A stretch of DNA of 64,000 nt from Pseudoalteromonas amylolytica (GCF_001854605.1 NZ_MKJU01000038.1:109-64108); one strand, 5' to 3'. Counted from the stretch's first letter, positions 48,990 to 58,119 are shown. Numbers and translations: made by a program. Notes: generated by a model from the sequence alone, not told the origin.

Positions 48990-49093
48990 AAATCACGTTA
49001 GGGGGCTTATCATTGCCAATCAAAAGGAATTATGGTTCTGCTGCCACGTCGTGATCAGTTATACATTCGGAGTGGCTAGAGCATCAGTATTAA

Positions 49094-49843
49094 CTAAATA
49101 AGTGCCATTTCTAGTTTATGCTTTCGCTTCACCCAATCTGGTAGAGAACGTTCGAGTAAGCGATAAAACTCTGGACCGTGGTTGTGGTGCTCTAGGTGAC
49201 ACAGTTCATGAATGATCACGTACTCAATACACTCTTTCGGTGCCTTAATTAACTCGCGGTTTAAGGTCAGCGTTCCGCTTTTTGATAGACTGCCCCAGCG
49301 CTTTTTGAGTTGCATTATTCTAATGGTTGGCTTGTCTGCATCTGAATGTTTGAACTTCTCCCAACAATCCGAAAACACCTTATTTAAGTGGAAATCGGCC
49401 TTTTCTCGATACCAATCATTAAGTAGCGACTCCACATGGTCTGGTTTACCATTGGCAGAGGTTACCCAGAAAAAGCCCGCTTTAAGTACCACACCGTTGT
49501 CAGTACCTGCATCAATTTTTAGCCTATACTTTCTACCGAGATACAAATGGCTTTCACCACTTACGTATTTGCGAGAAGGGGTTCTTGGGTCAAATTGGTC
49601 AAAATAGCGAATTTGACGTTTGATCCACCGAGCGCGCTTTTTCACCTTAGCTTCAATGGCCTCACGATCGGTGCCTTCAGGAGCTTTTACAAAAACTGAT
49701 TTATCAGGGTGAACTGATATTTCCAGCGACTTGCGTTTAGAAAAAGCCAACTGGAAGGGGATTTCTCCCCCTCCGTATACAACCGCTAGTCTTTCAGCGC
49801 TTGCCGTTGGTAACTCAGTCTGCTTGATGGTTGACGACATCAA
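49094..49843 (-). CDS. YgjP-family zinc metallopeptidase (DUF45)
   Basis: The 249-residue protein carries the SprT/WSS1-like zinc site YVIIHELCHLEHHNHGPEFYRLLERSLPDW (HEXXH plus a third His) and the usual upstream block RWGSLSKSGTLTLNRELIKAP. DUF45 genes are frequent companions of type I restriction loci. Here its start overlaps the hsdR stop by 4 bp (ATGA), so it belongs to the operon as the last gene. The substrate is unknown; a role in turnover of the restriction complex is speculation. Confidence 0.9.
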   Translation of the reverse strand: MMSSTIKQTELPTASAERLAVVYGGGEIPFQLAFSKRKSLEISVHPDKSVFVKAPEGTDREAIEAKVKKRARWIKRQIRYFDQFDPRTPSRKYVSGESHLYLGRKYRLKIDAGTDNGVVLKAGFFWVTSANGKPDHVESLLNDWYREKADFHLNKVFSDCWEKFKHSDADKPTIRIMQLKKRWGSLSKSGTLTLNRELIKAPKECIEYVIIHELCHLEHHNHGPEFYRLLERSLPDWVKRKHKLEMALI

Positions 49844-52800
49844 GAATGCCTCCGGTGCTTCGCAACCTGCATGGTTTTCTCAATGATTTCGTCCATTTGC
49901 TCTAAGCTCAGCGTCACGCCGTACTGCTCTTTGACTTCGTCATAAAGAAAATCGTCAATATCATTCATCGCTGTTTTTTGAACGTCGGCATCGTCCCAAA
50001 AATCGACTTTCCAATGGGCATCAATGATCTTTTGTATTGCTAACGATGTTTGTGCCGCAATGGCATCAAGTTGAGCATCATCTAACTCGTTGAGTGTTGC
50101 CACTTGCTGAAACTGCGGCTTAATCAAGCCAAAGTAGGCACACGCTTCGTCGTTTTCACGAATGCAATCAGGCATATCATCATGCTGCTTCGTGGCCACT
50201 TTGTTACGAATATCAATCACTCGGTTGAGATATTCTAAGTCTGAGATACGCTTGGCCTTAAAGTCATCAATAGCGGCTTGGATCAGCTTCGAAAACTTCT
50301 CATAAAACGCAGGGTCTTTGTCCATGTTCTCCGAAATACTGCGCTTCGTGGCGTGGGCGATGGTGTCCGCTTTTGATGCCGTGGTTTTGGTTTGATAAAC
50401 CCCTTGCTCTTCTTTCACGGCGGTAAACATTTTTTCATCAAAAATATTCACTGGCTCGTTAAGCTGAGTCACCTCATTAGCCTGAATATGGGTATCCAGC
50501 AGCTTTTTAATTTTCGGCTCGTAGTCGCGATAATCAATCGCCTCGGCGTAACGCAACTTAACCGCTGCCTTTAAGTTCTGAAAACGTTTTAAATCGTTTT
50601 TATAGGTTTGTAGCTTCTTCTCATCAGAGCTCATGATGAACTGCTCAGACGATAAAGCGATGGCTAAAGATTTACTGTATGCCGATAAACATTCGTAAAA
50701 CTCTTCACGCAACTCGTCATCGGCCAACAACACCTCATAGGCTTCTTCGTCTTTTGAGTTTTTAACGGCTTTAAACAAATCCCATAAGTCAGAGTAACGC
50801 TGTGGCAGTTTAAACACTTCTTCGTTGATGGAGGTGAGCGTGCCTGCTAAGTCATCTTCGTCAAACCCTTCAAAGGCTTCATACATGGTTAGGGCTTTAT
50901 CCAGCTCACCCAATACGCTGGCATAGTCGATGATATAGCCAAACTCTTTACCTTCGTACAGGCGGTTAACCCGAGCGATAGCCTGCAATAGCGTGTGCTC
51001 TCGCAGGGTTCGGCATAGATACAGCACGGTGTTGCGCGGCGCATCAAAACCAGTTAACAGCTTATCCACCACAATGAGTATTTCAGGGTCATCACCGTAT
51101 TTAAACTGATTGATGATTTGCTTAGTGTACTCTTCTTCAGAGCCAAAGCGCTTCATCATTTTGTCCCAGAACTTACCTACCTCATCGGTTGGTCCTTCGT
51201 CCACTTCGTCGTGGCCTTCGCGGGTATCAGGGCCAGAAATCACCACCTCTGTGGTGACGGTGCCAATCTCTTGCAAAAACTGCTGGTACTTTAACGCCGC
51301 CGGTTTGCCCGGGGCAACCAGCTGAGCCTTAAAGCCGGTGCCTTGCCAGTTCGCACGAAAATGCTCGCTGATATCAAAGGCGCGCATATATATCACCTGA
51401 TCGGCTTTGTTTAGCATTTCAGCGCGGGCGTATTTCTTTTTAAGGTCGGCCTTTTGCTCTTTGCTTAAATCGGCGGTGTGGCGCTCAAACCAGAGGTCGA
51501 TAGCCGACTGATTCTGCTCCATCTCAACATGTCGGCCTTCGTACAGCAGTGGCAATACTGCTTCGTCGGCAACCGCTTGTTTAATGGTATAGTGCGGCTC
51601 AATCAGGCCACCAAATTTGGCAAAGTTATTCTTTTCTTTTTTCAGTAGTGGCGTACCGGTAAAGCCAAGAAAACAGGCATTAGGTAGCATTTGGCGCATT
51701 CGGGCCGCCAATGAGCCAAAGTTGGTGCGGTGACTTTCATCGACTAATACAAAAATATCGTGCGACTCATCAACAAACTTCTCGGCCACCCAGCCTTTGT
51801 CAAATTTGTGGATCAGTGTGGTGATCAGACCCACTTTGTTTTTCAGGTGCTTAACTAAGTTTCGGCCAGACGTGGCACGTTCGCGGCTTAAACCACAGGC
51901 CGCAAAGGTATTACCCAATTGTTTATCAAGATCATCCCGGTCGGTAACCAAAATGATCCTCGGATTGATAAGCTGCGACTCTAGTGCCATAGCACGGGTG
52001 AGCATCACCATGGTGAGCGACTTACCCGAGCCTTGAGTGTGCCAAATAACACCACCTTGGCGGTTTTCTTTAGTGCCATTGCCTTTATTGGCCAAACGCT
52101 TAATTCGGGCGATAGTCGCTTTAATCACAAAATATTGTTGATAGCGGGCTACTTTCTTAATGCCACCATCAAAAAGGGTAAAGCGATACACCAAATCTAA
52201 TAAACGCTCTGGGCGGCACAGGCTATAAATGGCATTATCTTGTTCCGTCACCAAGCGTTTACCTTCCGCCTCTAGCGCATCAAAAAATGGCCGTGCTGCA
52301 GCAAACTCGCCACTGAATAGCTGTGCTTTAGTCTCTTCGCTCAAGGAGGTATTTACGGCTTTATCGACATCGGCGGGTTTATCTTCCTGCTCTTTCCACA
52401 CGCCCCAAAACTTCTTAGGTGTGCCAGCTGTGGCGTATTGGGCGGCGTTTTTATTCACTGCCAACACTTGCTGCACATAAGTAAACAGGCGCGGAATATA
52501 GTCATCACCCTGGTTACGAATATTTTGTGATACGGCTTGCTCTACATCCACTTTTGGTGATTTACATTCAATCACGCTAAAGGGAATACCATTGACAAAC
52601 AGGACGATATCGGGGCGCACGGTATCGGTGCTGCGTGCTCGCTCAACCGAGAACTCAGCGACTACATGAAAGCTGTTGTTTGAAGGTGTTTTCCAATCAA
52701 TGTAATTGAGGGTAAAGCTTTTTGAGTCCCCCTCAATGGTTTGCTCCATGGCTGAGCCTAAGGTGATTAAATCGTAAATCGACTCATTGGTTTTTTGCAG

Positions 52801-53103
52801 GCCATCAAACTTAATATTTTTGAGCTTTTGGATCGCGGTTTGAATGTTCTCTTCGCTAAACAGATACTCGCCACCTTTATAGTTAATGCGATTAATCTTT
52901 TTTAGCTGCTGACGTAGCACCCCTTCCAAGATCACATTGGCACTGCGCCCACCCCTTTCAGCCAGCGCTTGCTCAGGGGTAAGGTACTGATAACCCAAAT
53001 TGATTAACTGTTGCAGGGCAGGAATTTGCGACAAGTACTTTTCGTTAAACTCAAAGCCCGAAGGCTCCGAGTTTGCTGCGTAATTGACTGGAGGTGTGCT
53101 CAT
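49840..53103 (-). CDS. hsdR: type I restriction endonuclease, R subunit
   Basis: The 1087-residue motor-nuclease has an N-terminal PD-(D/E)XK site (RPDIVLFVNGIPFSVIECK: D165, E179, K181) and an SF2 translocase with Walker A WHTQGSGKSLTM (about 353-364), the DEAH-like box VDESHRTNF (about 450), GFTGTPLL, and later motifs DKLLTGFDAP and QAIARVNRLY. A helical C-terminal domain binds the methylase core. All catalytic motifs look intact. It overlaps hsdS and the YgjP gene by 4 bp each. Confidence 0.97.
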   Translation of the reverse strand: MSTPPVNYAANSEPSGFEFNEKYLSQIPALQQLINLGYQYLTPEQALAERGGRSANVILEGVLRQQLKKINRINYKGGEYLFSEENIQTAIQKLKNIKFDGLQKTNESIYDLITLGSAMEQTIEGDSKSFTLNYIDWKTPSNNSFHVVAEFSVERARSTDTVRPDIVLFVNGIPFSVIECKSPKVDVEQAVSQNIRNQGDDYIPRLFTYVQQVLAVNKNAAQYATAGTPKKFWGVWKEQEDKPADVDKAVNTSLSEETKAQLFSGEFAAARPFFDALEAEGKRLVTEQDNAIYSLCRPERLLDLVYRFTLFDGGIKKVARYQQYFVIKATIARIKRLANKGNGTKENRQGGVIWHTQGSGKSLTMVMLTRAMALESQLINPRIILVTDRDDLDKQLGNTFAACGLSRERATSGRNLVKHLKNKVGLITTLIHKFDKGWVAEKFVDESHDIFVLVDESHRTNFGSLAARMRQMLPNACFLGFTGTPLLKKEKNNFAKFGGLIEPHYTIKQAVADEAVLPLLYEGRHVEMEQNQSAIDLWFERHTADLSKEQKADLKKKYARAEMLNKADQVIYMRAFDISEHFRANWQGTGFKAQLVAPGKPAALKYQQFLQEIGTVTTEVVISGPDTREGHDEVDEGPTDEVGKFWDKMMKRFGSEEEYTKQIINQFKYGDDPEILIVVDKLLTGFDAPRNTVLYLCRTLREHTLLQAIARVNRLYEGKEFGYIIDYASVLGELDKALTMYEAFEGFDEDDLAGTLTSINEEVFKLPQRYSDLWDLFKAVKNSKDEEAYEVLLADDELREEFYECLSAYSKSLAIALSSEQFIMSSDEKKLQTYKNDLKRFQNLKAAVKLRYAEAIDYRDYEPKIKKLLDTHIQANEVTQLNEPVNIFDEKMFTAVKEEQGVYQTKTTASKADTIAHATKRSISENMDKDPAFYEKFSKLIQAAIDDFKAKRISDLEYLNRVIDIRNKVATKQHDDMPDCIRENDEACAYFGLIKPQFQQVATLNELDDAQLDAIAAQTSLAIQKIIDAHWKVDFWDDADVQKTAMNDIDDFLYDEVKEQYGVTLSLEQMDEIIEKTMQVAKHRRHS

Positions 53104-54308
53104 GCGACGTTCTCCTTTGTACGATCCTGAAGTTCACCCTCAGCACTGGTCACTTGCCACTCACCTGTAAGCAGTTTTTGCATCAGACCGCGTTTTTGGC
53201 TGCGGTATTTTTCAAGGAGTTCTTTTACTAAATCAATTTCCTTTTTAGCAATATTAAGCTTGCTGGCGATATCCTTTTGCTCTTGAATACAAGGTATCTT
53301 TACCTCTAATTTCTTCAAAGCGTTTAGCTTTAATGCTGTACGTGTACCGCCCTGAACTTCGCGCGATAAAGCTCGCCTAAATGCAGGAGAGTTCAAGAAA
53401 TAATATAAAAAATCAGAGTCCATGTTTTGTTTTGGAGAAAATACACCATATGCAGGGCTAATTAAGCCTTTGTCGATTATGGTTTGTTTGTTGAATACAA
53501 ATAAACCATCATCACTCATTGACCTGAATGTGAAGTCCCCACGACTCATTATCTTGTAGCCACTATTATCTTTGCTTGCTACTTGTTTAGAGAAGTAGTC
53601 CTCTTGCAGAAAAATTCCTCGGCGAGAGGAGGTTAAGCAAGGGTATAAATCAGGCGTAGTGCTTTTCTCTTTTTTCTCAACGATAAACTCACCTAATGTA
53701 CTTGTGTTCCATCGTTTTGATTTAGGGTTGTTTAAAAGAAGTTGCGACTTCAGCCACTCAAACTGCTTTTCCTTAGCCGCAATTAACGCCTCTGTTTTTT
53801 CGATGGCATTGTCCCACTCTCTGGCAATTTTAACTATGCTCTGTTGCTGCTGCATTGAAAACTCTGGAACCCTCAGCGACTCAACAACAGATTTAGTTAT
53901 TTTTGCCATTGTGCTACTTGTGCCAGATGCACATCGCATAAAATGCTTTCTCGCTGGGGCACTTTGTAGAATCAATTCCATAAAATCTGGAATGATTTTC
54001 TCTTCATCAACTCGAAATTTCATCATCAAATCAGGATAAGAACAGTTAGATAGCCCCCCACGATAGAGAGCTGCTCTTCCAACCTTATCAAGTGTATTTG
54101 AGCGACTAACCAAGAAATCACCAGACTCAATAGGAAATTTATCAGCTTGCGTATTGGACTCTGGAACCCATTTTACCTGCGAGAGATCTAGTCCCGTGCC
54201 AGTCAGAGCGCCAAGTCCAAGTACAACTTTTGAAGTCGGCTTATCAGTACAAACAGGCGAATAACCATTTTTTACTGGAGTAGCAAGAAAGTGCTTCAGT
54301 TTTTTCAT
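53100..54308 (-). CDS. hsdS: type I restriction specificity subunit
   Basis: The 402-residue protein has two target-recognition domains separated and followed by conserved helical spacers (MQQQQSIVKIAREWDNAIEKTEALIAAKEKQFEWLKSQLL in the middle, IQEQKDIASKLNIAKKEIDLVKELLEKYRSQKRGLMQKLLTGEW at the end). It sets the bipartite DNA sequence recognised by the HsdM/HsdR complex; the target cannot be read from sequence. 4-bp overlaps with dinD before it and hsdR after it indicate coupling. Confidence 0.96.
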   Translation of the reverse strand: MKKLKHFLATPVKNGYSPVCTDKPTSKVVLGLGALTGTGLDLSQVKWVPESNTQADKFPIESGDFLVSRSNTLDKVGRAALYRGGLSNCSYPDLMMKFRVDEEKIIPDFMELILQSAPARKHFMRCASGTSSTMAKITKSVVESLRVPEFSMQQQQSIVKIAREWDNAIEKTEALIAAKEKQFEWLKSQLLLNNPKSKRWNTSTLGEFIVEKKEKSTTPDLYPCLTSSRRGIFLQEDYFSKQVASKDNSGYKIMSRGDFTFRSMSDDGLFVFNKQTIIDKGLISPAYGVFSPKQNMDSDFLYYFLNSPAFRRALSREVQGGTRTALKLNALKKLEVKIPCIQEQKDIASKLNIAKKEIDLVKELLEKYRSQKRGLMQKLLTGEWQVTSAEGELQDRTKENVA

Positions 54309-55147
54309 TGATCACTCTCCAACTTCTTCTGTGCACGCGCCAACTGGGGAATGCCTTTTTCCGGCGTTGGCAAATCCTCTGGCATAGTGCCGCCTAGTTC
54401 CTCAATAGTAGCGCGCACTTTGGCACCTACTTCAAAATGAGTTTGGTTGGCATGGACTTTATTGCTGACCTTATCACGCTTAAGTTTCTCTTCCGTTTGC
54501 GTGGCACGGAACAGGTTAGCGGCAAGCTCGGTACTGCCCATGTGGTCGAGGATTTTTTGGCTCTTTTTTAAGCCTTTGTGTTGGTGAATAGCTTTATTGT
54601 CTAACCCGCCATATAAGCCTTTGTAGCCATGGTTTTGGAAAATGGCGTAGTCCAAACCAGACTCAACACCTGCATCACGGGCTGCAGCGGCCAGTTGCTT
54701 GTTATGGTCGGCCAGTTCATTGCGCAGCATTAAACGCTTTTGGTCTTCATTTAGTTGCTGAAAACCAGTGTCATCCTGTAGCTCTTGGCGACGAGTCTGA
54801 ATGGCAAAATAGGTCTGCCCATTGGCGATCACCGGCTTGCTGGCATCACCGTTTTGCACAATGAGGTAACAGGCGTAACGGGAAAGCTGATAATCACGGG
54901 TAGTTCGCTTAGCCCCCGAGCCAATATCGACCATTTTTCCCACCTGGGAAAAATGGTCTTCACTCGACTGGCCGGAGCCCTCACAAGCTGTGATCGCTTT
55001 TTTGATAACACGCTCAAACTTGTCCCAAGTACTGTAGTCAAGAACAGTCTGTAACTCTCTGGCATACCAGAACTCGTTACCTTCAGATTCATGCTTTAAG
55101 CTTTCAAAGCTGGTATGTTCTGGTTGGGTAAGTTGCTTGTTACTCAT
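54305..55147 (-). CDS. dinD: DNA-damage-inducible protein D family (DinD)
   Basis: The 280-residue protein matches DinD: an N-terminal Bro/KilA-like domain (NEFWYARELQTVLDYSTWDKFERVIKKAI), the block SRYACYLIVQNGDASKPVIANGQTYFAIQTRRQEL, and a C-terminal helical part with HKGLKKSQKILDHMGSTELAANLFRATQTEEKL. E. coli DinD is LexA-controlled and inhibits RecA activities; no LexA box is visible here. Genes of this kind often lie between hsdM and hsdS. The reading frame contains a perfect 28-nt hairpin of the family described at 54930-55240, coding for the FSQVGKM region. Confidence 0.92.
   Translation of the reverse strand: MSNKQLTQPEHTSFESLKHESEGNEFWYARELQTVLDYSTWDKFERVIKKAITACEGSGQSSEDHFSQVGKMVDIGSGAKRTTRDYQLSRYACYLIVQNGDASKPVIANGQTYFAIQTRRQELQDDTGFQQLNEDQKRLMLRNELADHNKQLAAAARDAGVESGLDYAIFQNHGYKGLYGGLDNKAIHQHKGLKKSQKILDHMGSTELAANLFRATQTEEKLKRDKVSNKVHANQTHFEVGAKVRATIEELGGTMPEDLPTPEKGIPQLARAQKKLESDQ
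54930..54957. repeat. 28-nt hairpin element, copy 1 (inside dinD)
   Basis: Arms ACCATTTTTCCCA and TGGGAAAAATGGT are perfectly complementary with a 2-nt loop, extended by one G-C pair to 54929-54958. It shares its length and outer arms with two elements between dinD and hsdM but has a different central sequence. It lies in frame in the dinD coding sequence. Confidence 0.85.
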
Positions 55148-55158
55148 CGCGTACCTCC

Positions 55159-55186
55159 CACCATTTTCGTGACTTCACGCAAATGG
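55159..55186. repeat. 28-nt hairpin element, copy 2 (hsdM-dinD gap)
   Basis: Arms ACCATTTTCGTGA and TCACGCAAATGGT with one mismatch and a 2-nt loop. It lies in the 109-bp gap between hsdM and dinD, so on the transcript it forms just before the dinD start. Confidence 0.85.
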
Positions 55187-55212
55187 TTTGTAGTGCCGTA
55201 CTTACACTTAGA

Positions 55213-55240
55213 CACCATTTTGTTGGCGTCAACAAAATGG
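55213..55240. repeat. 28-nt hairpin element, copy 3 (hsdM-dinD gap)
   Basis: Arms ACCATTTTGTTG and CAACAAAATGGT are perfectly complementary with a 4-nt loop. It starts 54 bp from copy 2 and 17 bp after the hsdM stop. It is not followed by a T-run on the transcribed strand, so it is not a standard terminator. Confidence 0.85.
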
Positions 55241-55256
55241 TTGTTGTTCGTCATAC

Positions 55257-56879
55257 TCATTCAGCCACCTCCGTTGTGTTGCTTTGCGCCTCGTTAGGTA
55301 CGATATCCTTTAACAGCGCCGCCATTTTGCTGCGAACATCGGCAAGTTCGCTTTCAAGGCTGGTGATCTCAGCCTGTACCGCCACAATATCAATCTCGAT
55401 TTCTTCTTCGAAGGTGTCGACGTAGCGCGGGATATTCAGGTTAAAGTCGTTCTCTTTGATCTCGTCAAAGGTGGCTAAATGGGCGTATTTTTCTACCTCT
55501 TCACGGGTTGTTACCGCTGCAACAATTTTGTCTAGGTGTTCATCCAGCAGGATGTTTTGGTTTTTCCCTGCTTGGTAATGGTCTTTGCCGCTGGCATCGA
55601 CAAACAGCACGTCTTTGCGGTTTTCATTGGCACCACCTTTTTCACGTGAGCGGTCAAATATCAGGATTGCCACTGGAATACCTGTACTTGGGAACAAGTT
55701 GCCGGGCAAACCGATCACAGCATCTAACAGGTTTTCTTCAATGAGCTTTTGACGAATGCGTAGTTCCGCCGCACCTCTAAACAGCACACCATGAGGCACC
55801 ACTACGGCAATGCGGCCTTCTTTTTCAACGGCGGCTTCAACCATGTGGCTGATAAAGGCAAAGTCTGCCTTTGATTTAGGTGGTAGACCGCGCCAATAGC
55901 GGTTGTATCTGTCGGATTCAACGTCTTCTGAACCCCATTTGTCGAGTGAAAATGGAGGGTTGGCAACCACGTTATCAAACTTCATCAGCCTGTCATTTTC
56001 GACCAACGCTGGTGAGGTGAGGGTGTTACACCATTCGATACGAGCAGAGTCGGAGCCGTGCAAGAACATATTCATACGCGCAAGCGCCCAAGTGCTGCCG
56101 TTGACTTCCATGCCATAGAGTGAGTAATTGCGGTCACCTACTTGACGAGCGGCTTCAATCAATAGCCCGGCTGAGCCACAGGCAGGGTCACAAATACGAG
56201 CCCCCGATTTTGGTGCAGACAGACGCGCAACCAGCTCAGAGACTTTATGAGGGGTGTAGAATTCACCTGCTTTTTTACCTGCATCGGAGCCAAAGCGCTC
56301 AATAAGGTAGATGTAGGTATTACCAATCACATCTTCAGACACGCGCGATGGGCTCATGTCGAGTGCGGGCTTGTTGAAGTCATCCAGCAAGGTTTTTAGG
56401 CGGCGGTTGCGGTCTTTGGTTTTACCCAAATTGGCTTCGCTATTGAAGTCGATGTTACGGAATACGCCTTCTAACTTGGCTTTGTTCGCGGTTTCAATAT
56501 GCTCTAAAACAATGTTGATCAGCTCGCCGATGTTGGGTTCGTTTTTACGCTCTAACAATGAATAGTAGTTGGCCAAAAAGGTGTCGGTAACAACGGTTTT
56601 CTTCTCTTTGGTTGCTGGGTCTTCAATTTCTTCTGTCAGTTCCACCATTGGCAGCACAAAACGCTCGCGCTCAAGCTTACGTCTGATACGGACGTCATCG
56701 TCACCGTACTGTTTTTTATATTCTGCGTAGTGGTCATTCCATACATCGGAGATGTATTTTACGAACAGCATTACTAGGATGTAGTCTTTATATTGCGCAG
56801 GGTCTACCGCGCCTCGGAAAGTATCGCATGCAGCCCATGCTGCATTGTTGATGTCTTTTTGCTGAATTTTATCGCTCAT
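55257..56879 (-). CDS. hsdM: type I restriction DNA adenine methyltransferase, M subunit
   Basis: The 540-residue N6-adenine methylase has an HsdM N-terminal helical domain (KYISDVWNDHYAEYKKQYG), the SAM-binding motif ARICDPACGSAGLLIEA (about 225-240) and the catalytic motif NVVANPPFSLDKWG (NPPF, about 303). The C-terminal helices contact HsdS. It starts the hsdM-dinD-hsdS-hsdR-ygjP unit; the ribosome site is a GAGGG before ATG 56879. Confidence 0.97.
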   Translation of the reverse strand: MSDKIQQKDINNAAWAACDTFRGAVDPAQYKDYILVMLFVKYISDVWNDHYAEYKKQYGDDDVRIRRKLERERFVLPMVELTEEIEDPATKEKKTVVTDTFLANYYSLLERKNEPNIGELINIVLEHIETANKAKLEGVFRNIDFNSEANLGKTKDRNRRLKTLLDDFNKPALDMSPSRVSEDVIGNTYIYLIERFGSDAGKKAGEFYTPHKVSELVARLSAPKSGARICDPACGSAGLLIEAARQVGDRNYSLYGMEVNGSTWALARMNMFLHGSDSARIEWCNTLTSPALVENDRLMKFDNVVANPPFSLDKWGSEDVESDRYNRYWRGLPPKSKADFAFISHMVEAAVEKEGRIAVVVPHGVLFRGAAELRIRQKLIEENLLDAVIGLPGNLFPSTGIPVAILIFDRSREKGGANENRKDVLFVDASGKDHYQAGKNQNILLDEHLDKIVAAVTTREEVEKYAHLATFDEIKENDFNLNIPRYVDTFEEEIEIDIVAVQAEITSLESELADVRSKMAALLKDIVPNEAQSNTTEVAE

Positions 56880-56960
56880 AAATGGCCCTCAAATTTGGTC
56901 AGTGTCTATAGGGCGGGGCAGGCTATACCGGTAGCGCCCCGCTAGCTGTAAGTTAAAAGG

Positions 56961-57191
56961 TTAAGAATCGAGTACGGCAGACTGAGTCCAGGTAATCGAC
57001 CGCCCAAATGGAGGGTAAATCGATGTACTATCCTTTATGGTGTACCGTGCAATGACTTCACCTTGCTCGTTTAGCTCTTCACATTCATAGGTATCAGTGT
57101 CTTGACCTTTTCGTTGCGACCACTGACTACTTACGATGTTGAGGGTATGCGATTCAGGTACACCTATTTTCTTTTTGTATTCATCACTCAT
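56961..57191 (-). CDS. hypothetical protein upstream of hsdM
   Basis: A 76-residue protein, beta-rich in pattern, starting MSDEYKKKIGVPESHTLNI and containing YECEELNEQGEVIARYTIKD. No signal peptide, membrane span or family that I recognise. ATG 57191 has AGGAGCCCTC before it, and the gene follows the DUF2188 gene by 9 bp, so the two are probably co-transcribed. It ends 81 bp before hsdM. Confidence 0.7.
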   Translation of the reverse strand: MSDEYKKKIGVPESHTLNIVSSQWSQRKGQDTDTYECEELNEQGEVIARYTIKDSTSIYPPFGRSITWTQSAVLDS

Positions 57192-57200
57192 GAGGGCTCC

Positions 57201-57446
57201 TTATCCTTTAATGTCTTTAGGGTCGTTACCATGGCTATCTTTGCGTTGTATCTGGCCGTCTTTGCCATGTATAAAAAGCTCAGAGCCTTCGCGCTTGCTT
57301 TGTTCGCGCGCCGCAGCTTCGGCCTCTTTTTTGGTGCTGTGTACGCTTGAAGCGCGTTCTGCACCGCCTTTTTTGTTCGCCCATCCATCAGGATGTGGTA
57401 CGACATGTCGGGTATTGCCCTTGCTTGATGATGTATTCTTTGCCAT
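57201..57446 (-). CDS. DUF2188 domain protein
   Basis: The 81-residue protein fits DUF2188: RHVVPHPDGWANKKGGAERASSVHSTKKEAEAAAREQSKREGSELFIHGKDGQIQRKDSHGNDP. Members are small basic proteins found near restriction and stress loci; no function is proven. The start ATG 57446 has AGGAG 8 nt upstream. An alternative frame at 57188-57469 overlaps it fully and is judged a shadow. Confidence 0.85.
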   Translation of the reverse strand: MAKNTSSSKGNTRHVVPHPDGWANKKGGAERASSVHSTKKEAEAAAREQSKREGSELFIHGKDGQIQRKDSHGNDPKDIKG

Positions 57447-57540
57447 AATTCTGGCTCCTGTTTTTTCAAATGAAACGTGGATTAAAGTTTTGCTAAAAGT
57501 GCGGTCACACTTTCGGCTCGTCTAAACCCAGTAACTGTCA

Positions 57541-58119
57541 TTACTGGGTATTCATTGCTAAATTCATTAATATTGCGTCAGTTAACACCTCCTTTTTCTT
57601 TGCTAATGCATTCATTAGCTTCTGCTCGTTGATGGATAATTGGTAAATCGCAACGATCTTTTTCTGCACATCGAGACTAGGGACTACTATCTCCAGATCC
57701 TCAAGTGCAGGTTTGCCAATCATTCTTACCGATGTTCCTGTTGCCTTACTTTGTAATGCTGCTTGTGAAGTCGGTTGATTAATAAACCAGCATAAATACG
57801 CTGGCATAACCGAATCACTTTCAACTCGAATTCGCAACAGTGGCGCAGCGATAACAGCATCACTCAACTCTTGGTCAATCAATGCTGCCGTATTAGTTTG
57901 CCCCCTAGAGCGAAAGGCTAAGTCGTTATGTTTAACTCTGTGATGATCCTTTAAGTCCTGCATAGCAATCTGCACTAGCTCTTGGGCATTAACTCGGTTA
58001 TCTTCAGTAAGATCCTTCATCTGAATAACAGAGATATTTCCATTAGCGTCTGGCTCAAGCTTTGACCTAAAAGAGTGTCCCATCTGTACAGAGGCAATTT
58101 TTGTCAAATTAACTTTCAT
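57541..58119 (-). CDS. orphan half-length HsdS-like specificity protein
   Basis: ATG 58119 with GAGGTGACG upstream gives 192 residues; a reading from 58194 adds 25. It carries one target-recognition domain (KIASVQMGHSFRSKLEPDANGNISVIQMKDL...LRIRVESDSVMPAYLCWFINQP...GTSVRMIGKPALEDLEIVVPSLDVQKKIVAIYQL) and one spacer helix. Normal HsdS has two of each. Half-S proteins can dimerise to form a functional palindromic specificity subunit. It lies about 660 bp upstream of hsdM on the same strand, separated by the two small genes. Confidence 0.85.
   Translation of the reverse strand: MKVNLTKIASVQMGHSFRSKLEPDANGNISVIQMKDLTEDNRVNAQELVQIAMQDLKDHHRVKHNDLAFRSRGQTNTAALIDQELSDAVIAAPLLRIRVESDSVMPAYLCWFINQPTSQAALQSKATGTSVRMIGKPALEDLEIVVPSLDVQKKIVAIYQLSINEQKLMNALAKKKEVLTDAILMNLAMNTQ

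Noticed and set aside
55213-55240. Hairpin after hsdM as a rho-independent terminator
   Set aside because: No T-run follows on the transcribed strand, and two other elements of identical length and arms occur nearby, one inside a gene.
57188-57469. Alternative 93-residue frame over the DUF2188 gene
   Set aside because: The other frame (57201-57446) matches DUF2188 and has a well-placed ribosome site; this one is a shadow.
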